From assembly GCA_026988585.1 (NCBI GenBank), contig JALSKY010000224.1:1-10445 (forward strand): a stretch of DNA of 10,445 nt, in the 5' to 3' direction. Both the position numbers and the translations under genes were made by a program. Shown here in pieces: positions 7,229 to 10,445 of the stretch. Every line of letters starts with the position of its first letter. The first letter of the stretch is position 1. The DNA is from Deltaproteobacteria bacterium. GTDB taxonomy: Bacteria > Desulfobacterota > Dissulfuribacteria > Dissulfuribacterales > QOAL01. The notes below the pieces were generated by a model. It was given only the letters and a program-made list of their open reading frames with translations. It searched no databases and was not told where the DNA came from.

Positions 7229-8386
7229 TCATTCTATTATCTCTATCCATTCACTTTCAAGTGTTATTCCGTATCGTTTATCATTTTTTTTGCCAATGGA
7301 GAATATCTGAATATCTCTGCTATGATGGCCAAAATATTTCACGAGGTTGGTGTTGAGTTTGCTTCGATAGCTTGGAAAACTGTAGCTATCAAGTTTACTG
7401 ATACCAGTTTCCGAGTGTAAATATGGACCAAAATGCCCTGCTTTTTTTATCCTTTCATAGTACTTCTTGATCATTTCTTGATATTCAGGGTTGTTATTGA
7501 ACTCCTCTGGTGAGATGAAACAGTTATTGCAACTTTCGTTATCGCTGCTGCCTGGTCTATTTTTACAATTGCATCTTTTTCTGAGTATGGCAAAAAAGAC
7601 TAGTAAAGCAAGCTGTGCAGCAGGGATATCAGCTTCTCTGTCTCTGAAGATCAGTTTCCCTGTCGAGAGATCTATTGTCAGTTTTGGTGGATTGTCCCTT
7701 ATAAGTGCGGCCAGCAGCTCCTCCGGCGGCTTTGGGCTCTCCAGGTCCTGTTCCATAAGCCGTTCACGAACGCTGACAAAGGGAAGTTGTACCAGCCATA
7801 TTTCAGCATCTTTTGTATCACGATAACAGATAGTTCCCTTGGGATCCCTTGTGGGAATCAGTCTTGGTTCCCTTGGGGGAAAATAGAACTCCCGACAGCT
7901 TTCAAACTCAGGTGATACCAGGACATGATATATCCGGTCGCAGGGTCTCCCATAAAATTGGGCTGCCAGGGCAAGACAGGCACTCATGGTCTTCCTGCCT
8001 CCGGCAATCATAAAATAGACTGAATGTTCTTTATTTGAGGTGAGCTGCCATGCAAGCTCCATGCATCTTTTCAGCAAAATTTCGTTGTCATCAGGAGACA
8101 CGATATCATCCAGGTCCAGACCATTTTTGTCCTTGAGGACGTGGATGTTTTCCGGAGGAAAGCTCATCAGCTTTTCAGGAATCTCATAGTCTTCCAGGAA
8201 CTTGAAAAACTGCCCCTGTCCTGATGCCAGCAATCCAGCATGTATTCGGTCCCGACCTGTTGCCGTGGTGATGACATGGATTTCGTTGATGGTCTTGCCC
8301 TCCATGAACAGGGCGTAAAGGCCCTCGGTTAAAACCTGGGGGGACAGGCCAAGGACTGTAAGCATTATATTTTTCACTTTTTTCAT
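7229..8386 (-). CDS. CARF/ring-nuclease-like protein, NE0113 (Csm6-like) type, with Cys-rich C-terminal domain
   Basis: This 385-aa protein would bind cyclic oligoadenylate made by Cas10 and degrade it or pass on the signal. Residues 1-205 match the Cas_NE0113 family (also named Csm6-type ring nuclease). MLTVLGLSPQVLTEGLYAL (8-26) is the first strand and ligand loop, TATGRDRIHAGLL (41-53) follows, and FMIAGGRKTMSACLALAAQF (125-144) with GRPCDRIYHVLVSPEFE (146-162) is the second ligand motif. Residues ~250-385 differ from a HEPN RNase: helix PAAQLALLVFFAILRK, four cysteines (C272, C274, C286, C289), then SYRSKLNTNLVKYFG and KRYGITL, which resemble a winged-helix with a zinc-binding insert. No convincing HEPN R-x4-6-H motif is seen. 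It is the first gene of the operon, 38 bases before cas6. The start is uncertain (see the RBS entry). The CARF assignment is firm; the C-terminal role is inference. Confidence 0.88.
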   Translation of the reverse strand: MKKVKNIMLTVLGLSPQVLTEGLYALFMEGKTINEIHVITTATGRDRIHAGLLASGQGQFFKFLEDYEIPEKLMSFPPENIHVLKDKNGLDLDDIVSPDDNEILLKRCMELAWQLTSNKEHSVYFMIAGGRKTMSACLALAAQFYGRPCDRIYHVLVSPEFESCREFYFPPREPRLIPTRDPKGTICYRDTKDAEIWLVQLPFVSVRERLMEQDLESPKPPEELLAALIRDNPPKLTIDLSTGKLIFRDREADIPAAQLALLVFFAILRKRCNCKNRPGSSDNESCNNCFISPEEFNNNPEYQEMIKKYYERIKKAGHFGPYLHSETGISKLDSYSFPSYRSKLNTNLVKYFGHHSRDIQIFSIGKKNDKRYGITLESEWIEIIE

Positions 8387-8394
8387 GCTCCTTT
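8375..8394 (-). promoter_or_regulatory. CARF gene ribosome binding site; start-site ambiguity
   Basis: AAAGGAG (8394-8388) lies just one base from the ATG at 8386, which is too close for normal initiation. In-frame GTG (codon 4, 8377-8375) lies 10 bases from the GGAG, a workable distance, and would give the N-terminus MKNIMLTVLGLSPQ. That fits the short N-termini common in this family. Met8 (8365) is farther away. ATG 8386 is kept as the annotated start, but GTG 8377 is a real alternative. Confidence 0.5.
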
Positions 8395-8417
8395 CTTAGA
8401 TCATTGTTGCTTTTTTT

Positions 8418-8540
8418 GGGAGAAGAGATGACGTTGCGTGTCCTGTTTCTGCCACTTGAAGAGCGGCCGGGCATTGCACCCGGCCTTGTGGCAGGATTGA
8501 AAAGGTGGGATACCCACTGCTGACAACGTCCTCATCTCCC
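8418..8540. other. Structured multi-stem inverted-repeat element in operon leader
   Basis: This 123-bp block has nested perfect stems. P1 pairs GAGATG (8425-8430) and ACGTTG (8431-8436) with CAACGT (8524-8529) and CATCTC (8533-8538) around a 3-nt bulge. P2 pairs CTGCCAC (8449-8455) with GTGGCAG (8488-8494). Inside P2, P3 pairs GGCCGGG (8465-8471) with CCCGGCC (8479-8485), closing a 7-nt loop. P4 is GTGGG-ATA-CCCAC (8505-8517). Together they fold into a three-way junction on either strand. It ends about 30 bases upstream of the CARF start, so on the minus strand it would be 5' UTR of the Cas operon if the promoter is further right. It may be a leader RNA, a REP/MITE-like mobile palindrome or a protein-binding site; the sequence does not decide. 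Confidence 0.6.
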
Positions 8541-8886
8541 AGCATCTATGAAAAGGTTAAGGGAAAACGGGCAGAAAGAAAAGACACTGCAAATTTTCCA
8601 CTGGTGGCTCCTGATCCTCTGGAAAAAAACAGGTGTATTTGCCGGTCATGAGGAAAATTTTCCAAACAACAAAATTGCTTTTTTCATAAAGAAGGGAAAG
8701 AAAAGGGGACAGGCAAAAGATTTCTCTCTCTTAACTCTGTCCAAGTCATATGAATACCTCCTGGACGCATTCATAATACCGGACACTTTATGTGTTAATA
8801 CGGAGGACAATTTACTTGCTCGTAACATTTACCTGGTAAAATCAGCGGTTTTCAGCTATAGTGGTGTAATTGACCGGACTTTATGA
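8541..8886. other. Intergenic stretch with no supported gene
   Basis: An open frame of 112 codons on plus (8548-8886) has no Shine-Dalgarno, no family resemblance and a lysine-rich, low-complexity start, so I do not call it a gene. It includes a perfect 12-bp palindrome GGAAAATTTTCC (8652-8663), with a partial direct copy AAATTTTCC at 8591-8599, and a repeat copy at 8701-8725. The csm operon promoter should be here or just left of it. I looked for sigma-70 boxes on the minus strand and found no convincing pair. Confidence 0.5.
8701..8725 (+). repeat. Dispersed repeat copy (GGGGACAGGC core)
   Basis: AAAAGGGGACAGGC followed by AAAAGATTTCT. The 21 bases 8705-8725 recur exactly at 10386-10406, where two extra Gs extend the G run. 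This copy lacks the C-rich partner arm that makes a hairpin at the other site. Together the two copies bracket the plus-strand remnant genes (8887-10350). It looks like a REP-type or terminator-derived repeat; genome copy number is unknown. Confidence 0.65.
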
Positions 8887-9099
8887 ACGGGACGGAAACT
8901 TCTTAATACCTTCAGTCACGGCTGGGGAGATTATGACCTGCCAAATTGCAGGGGCTTCACCCCTGATGAAATGCAAATGATAGACTTCAGCAGGATTGAT
9001 TTGTCTGAGTGGTATGGAGACATAAAGACAACCGTTCAAGAGGACATTCAACAGAGAACAAACCAAAAAATTCAGGAATTTCAACAGAATTTGAGGTAA
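8887..9099 (+). pseudogene. C-terminal remnant of an unidentified gene
   Basis: A 70-codon frame ends in TAA just before the lipoprotein gene and has no start codon at its left end: the codon before 8887 is TGA, and the first ATG is well inside. Its composition is protein-like and non-random: FSHGWGDYDLPNCRGFTPDEMQ, then IDFSRIDLSEWYGDI, then a Gln/Glu-rich helix DIQQRTNQKIQEFQQNL to the end. The stop (9097-9099) overlaps the lipoprotein Shine-Dalgarno region, as in a tight operon. The style (CRGFTP, DFS.IDLSE) faintly recalls C-termini of conjugation/mating-pair proteins, but I do not recognise the family firmly. I infer that the upstream part of the gene was lost by deletion or rearrangement near 8887. 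Confidence 0.6.
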
Positions 9100-9104
9100 A
9101 CGCC

Positions 9105-10109
9105 ATGAATAAATTGACAAGCTGGCTGCTAATTCTGATGATAGCGTTGCTGGGAGGGTGCGCTCCGAAATCCAATATACCCGTATTGCCACCCGATGCA
9201 CAAATCGAGGCCCCTGATGGGAAAAATGTCGTTATTTCCTACAACGATGCAAAAAAAATCCCTTCTTTAAGTGTCATGAGCAGGCCAAAAACACACCCTT
9301 TCTTTTGGCTTGGTTCGTCTTTTAAGAAACGCTCAGAGGCCATTGATGCCATTGAAAAATGGTTTGAAGGCGACTCAAGTTTGTTGGCAAAAAGAATGAA
9401 TCTATTTCGATATAACGGCAAACGTGTTGAGAACCTGGAACAAAAAATCAAATTACTGGACCTGATAAGAGAGAGCGGAGCCCCTGAAAACAATTTCTAT
9501 TACCTCTTAACTAAAGATCATCGGGTCTTCGAAGTAAGAGGTTTGAAAAACTATATCCTTTTACAGCAAGGTAAAATCAAAGAAATTCCCAATATGAAAT
9601 TCGCCAGACAAACTATCGGCTGGATGGGAATGATTGATTTCCTCAACTTCCCTGGCACGCCCGCAAGCATCAGCCTCGGCAATTCTATGGGCATGGCTGC
9701 TCCATTGTTCGCTACCATAGATGGAGTGATTTCAATTTTTGAATTGTCTTCTATGGCTTACAAGAACCTCACAAAAGACCAGAGAGGAGTCAAGTTTGTC
9801 GAAAAGGCCCCTAACTTGAGAAACAAGTGTTGCATAGTGCTTACTCCACAAGGAGAATATGTAGCTCGTGAGTCTAAGGCGGCAAGAAACAGAATTGTAG
9901 AAGCATGTGCAGAATGGGAAACAGAATCAGATTTGGACAAGCTGTTGAAAGCAAAAGCCATTAGAAAAATTAGAATCAACAATTTAATCGAGTTCCATAA
10001 GGCCAAACCATCTATGCCAAAATGGTTTCCACTCTCATTCGAAGAAGTGAAAAAAATTTATCAGGACGGCTTTCAGTATGCCCGTACCCCAAACGAAATA
10101 TGCCAATGA
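9105..10109 (+). CDS. Predicted lipoprotein of unknown function
   Basis: This 334-aa protein has a lipoprotein signal: MNKLTSWLLILMIALLGGC, charged N-region, hydrophobic core and lipobox LGGC with C19 as the lipidated residue. Ala at +2 predicts outer-membrane sorting. The mature part is mixed alpha/beta with a basic helix-rich region (75-125), a Gly/Met-rich, moderately hydrophobic stretch (170-215, GWMGMIDFLNFPGTPASISL), a CC pair (242-243) and two more cysteines (268, 333). I do not recognise the family. The start at 9105 is chosen over an in-frame ATG at 9009 because it has GAGG eight bases upstream and directly begins the signal peptide. The earlier start would bury the signal peptide behind 32 polar residues that overlap the preceding coding remnant. 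The stop overlaps the next gene (ATGA), indicating a translationally coupled pair. Confidence 0.85.
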   Translation: MNKLTSWLLILMIALLGGCAPKSNIPVLPPDAQIEAPDGKNVVISYNDAKKIPSLSVMSRPKTHPFFWLGSSFKKRSEAIDAIEKWFEGDSSLLAKRMNLFRYNGKRVENLEQKIKLLDLIRESGAPENNFYYLLTKDHRVFEVRGLKNYILLQQGKIKEIPNMKFARQTIGWMGMIDFLNFPGTPASISLGNSMGMAAPLFATIDGVISIFELSSMAYKNLTKDQRGVKFVEKAPNLRNKCCIVLTPQGEYVARESKAARNRIVEACAEWETESDLDKLLKAKAIRKIRINNLIEFHKAKPSMPKWFPLSFEEVKKIYQDGFQYARTPNEICQ

Positions 10110-10312
10110 TAATGCGATTTTTTATGCTAACAGTTGGAGTCCTTCTGTTCTGTGGGCTTGCGGAAAACGGCCATGCTGATCCTTACGAGGGCAAGGCCAG
10201 GGATCTCAAGCAACACCTCGATCTTTTCATGGGATCTCCGGAAGGGATGAAGTGGGCCCCCTTTTTTAGACAACAGGTATTGTTGCCTTTGCTGTATGAG
10301 CTAACAAAATAA
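10106..10312 (+). CDS. Small exported protein of unknown function
   Basis: This 68-aa protein begins at an ATG overlapping the lipoprotein stop (ATGA), so translation is probably coupled. Residues 1-26 form a Sec signal peptide (MIMRFFMLTVGVLLFCGLAENGHA) with likely cleavage after GHA, leaving about 42 residues: DPYEGKARDLKQHLDLFMGSPEGM, then a hydrophobic end (FFRQQVLLPLLYELTK). ATG codons at 10100 and 10112 are alternatives; none has a clear SD. The family is not recognised. It could be a complete small periplasmic or membrane-associated subunit, or a shortened form of a longer protein. Its codon context and exported nature match the lipoprotein upstream, which suggests a shared envelope-associated function. 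Confidence 0.7.
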   Translation: MIMRFFMLTVGVLLFCGLAENGHADPYEGKARDLKQHLDLFMGSPEGMKWAPFFRQQVLLPLLYELTK

Positions 10313-10320
10313 TACAGTGA

Positions 10321-10326
10321 AAGGAG
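10321..10326 (+). promoter_or_regulatory. Ribosome binding site of the truncated downstream frame
   Basis: AAGGAG lies eight bases before ATG 10335, and the spacing is ideal. It shows that a third gene of this operon once started here. Confidence 0.6.
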
Positions 10327-10359
10327 AACAGATAATGACGGGAAGAAAACATAGTCCAG

Positions 10360-10391
10360 GGCGAAAAGGGGGGACGGCGAAAAGGGGGGAC
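10360..10391 (+). repeat. Tandem 16-bp duplication
   Basis: GGCGAAAAGGGGGGAC occurs twice back to back (10360-10375 and 10376-10391) with no mismatch. The second unit forms the 5' arm of the hairpin that follows. It probably arose by slippage or local duplication. Confidence 0.85.
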
Positions 10392-10406
10392 AGGCAAAAG
10401 ATTTCT
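10380..10406 (+). repeat. Dispersed repeat copy (second)
   Basis: This shares 21 exact bases (10386-10406) with 8705-8725 and carries six rather than four Gs. Unlike the first copy it is followed by a C-rich arm that makes a stable palindrome. Confidence 0.65.
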
Positions 10407-10423
10407 GCCAATCCCCCCTTTTT
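10380..10423 (+). terminator. Rho-independent-terminator-like hairpin
   Basis: AAAAGGGGGGA (10380-10390) pairs perfectly over 11 bp with TCCCCCCTTTT (10412-10422). An inner GGCA/TGCC stem (10393-10396 with 10406-10409) sits in the 21-nt loop, and Ts continue after the stem (TTTTTATCTCTTT). It would end plus-strand transcription of the lipoprotein/exported-protein pair. As it carries the dispersed repeat, it may equally be a REP-like palindrome that happens to act as a terminator. Confidence 0.6.
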
Positions 10424-10430
10424 ATCTCTT

Positions 10431-10443
10431 TAATTTAGTGTAG
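10431..10443 (+). repeat. Possible end of another related IS, at window edge
   Basis: TAATTTAGTGTAG matches the left inverted repeat of the csm4 IS (677-689) at 12 of 13 bases, in the same orientation, then differs (CT instead of GG). Only two further bases are in the window, so this is tentative. Confidence 0.4.
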
Positions 10444-10445
10444 CT

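Larger units (their letters stand above)
10335..10433 (+). pseudogene. Start of a gene cut short by a G-rich repeat
   Basis: A well-placed SD and ATG open a 32-codon frame beginning MTGRKHSPGRKG. After about ten codons the DNA turns into the tandem G-rich repeat and hairpin, and the frame ends at TAA 10431, inside the IS-end-like sequence. I infer that only the first few codons are native and the rest of the gene was replaced or displaced by repeat/IS insertion. It may instead be a genuine tiny ORF, but its composition after residue 10 is that of the repeat. Confidence 0.4.

Noticed and set aside
7430..7460. HEPN-like R-x5-H (R312 to H318) in the CARF protein
   Set aside because: The residue after Arg is Ile rather than a polar one, and it lies in a KK-rich helix next to the Cys cluster. 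The context does not resemble a HEPN active site.
8488..8530. CRISPR-repeat-like end (GATTGAAA)
   Set aside because: There is a single occurrence with no spacer-repeat periodicity, and the bases belong to the stem-loop element.
8430..8530. Integron attC-like imperfect palindrome (GTTG..CAAC arms)
   Set aside because: The arms do not fit the GTTRRRY/RYYYAAC core consensus, and no integrase or cassette array is present.
8548..9099. Selenocysteine read-through joining the 112-codon frame to the 70-codon remnant via TGA 8884-8886
   Set aside because: The two are in the same frame, but the upstream part is not protein-like and lacks an RBS, and I see no SECIS-like hairpin right after the TGA. 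Chance is simpler.
9009..9104. Upstream in-frame start for the lipoprotein
   Set aside because: It would place 32 polar residues before the signal peptide, overlaps the coding remnant and lacks a good RBS. ATG 9105 is far better.
10022..10105. Upstream in-frame start for the small exported protein
   Set aside because: It lies inside the lipoprotein gene, has no SD and would precede the signal peptide by 28 residues.

Overview
The window holds most of a type III-A (Csm) CRISPR-Cas effector operon on the minus strand. Its csm4 gene is split by an IS3-family insertion sequence. To the right lie an unexplained structured leader element and remnants of an unrelated plus-strand locus. The organism is probably a Gram-negative bacterium, because a lipobox protein is followed by a small signal-peptide protein. 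Strong Shine-Dalgarno sites and the style of the Cas proteins would fit a sulfate-reducer-like (Desulfobacterota) genome, but that assignment is inference at low confidence. No 16S rRNA, tRNA, CRISPR array, cas1 or cas2 is visible.

Layout. 1-676 (minus) is the 3' part of csm4 and runs off the left edge. 677-2236 is a 1560-bp IS with 13-bp terminal inverted repeats and a 4-bp TTGC target duplication. It carries orfA and orfB on the plus strand, opposite to the Cas operon. 2229-2522 (minus) is the 5' part of csm4. Then, each read right to left, come csm3 (2534-3295), csm2 (3308-3691), cas10/csm1 (3704-6214), cas6 (6228-7190) and a CARF/ring-nuclease-like protein of the NE0113 type (7229-8386). 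Gaps of 11-38 bp indicate one transcript starting right of 8386. Removing the IS plus one TTGC copy joins the csm4 halves in one open frame of at least 319 codons, so the IS is the only visible lesion.

The operon would encode a complex with Cas6 (crRNA processing), Cas10 (HD nuclease and GGDD cyclic-oligoadenylate synthase), Csm2, Csm3 (backbone and target RNA cleavage) and Csm4 (crRNA 5'-tag cap). The CARF protein would sense or degrade the second messenger. Csm5 would be expected off the left edge. With csm4 broken, assembly of the canonical complex should fail, although all other visible catalytic motifs are intact. This suggests a recent insertion.

8418-8540 contains a compact multi-stem inverted-repeat element in the operon leader. 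8541-8886 has no gene I can support. From 8887 the plus strand carries a decapitated 70-codon gene end, an intact lipoprotein gene (9105-10109), an ATGA-overlapping gene for a 68-aa exported protein (10106-10312), and a well-initiated reading frame that runs straight into a G-rich repeat/terminator structure (10360-10423). The same repeat core also occurs at 8701-8725, so the remnant block is bracketed by repeats. The last bases (10431-10443) match the IS end at 12 of 13 positions and may begin another related IS copy.
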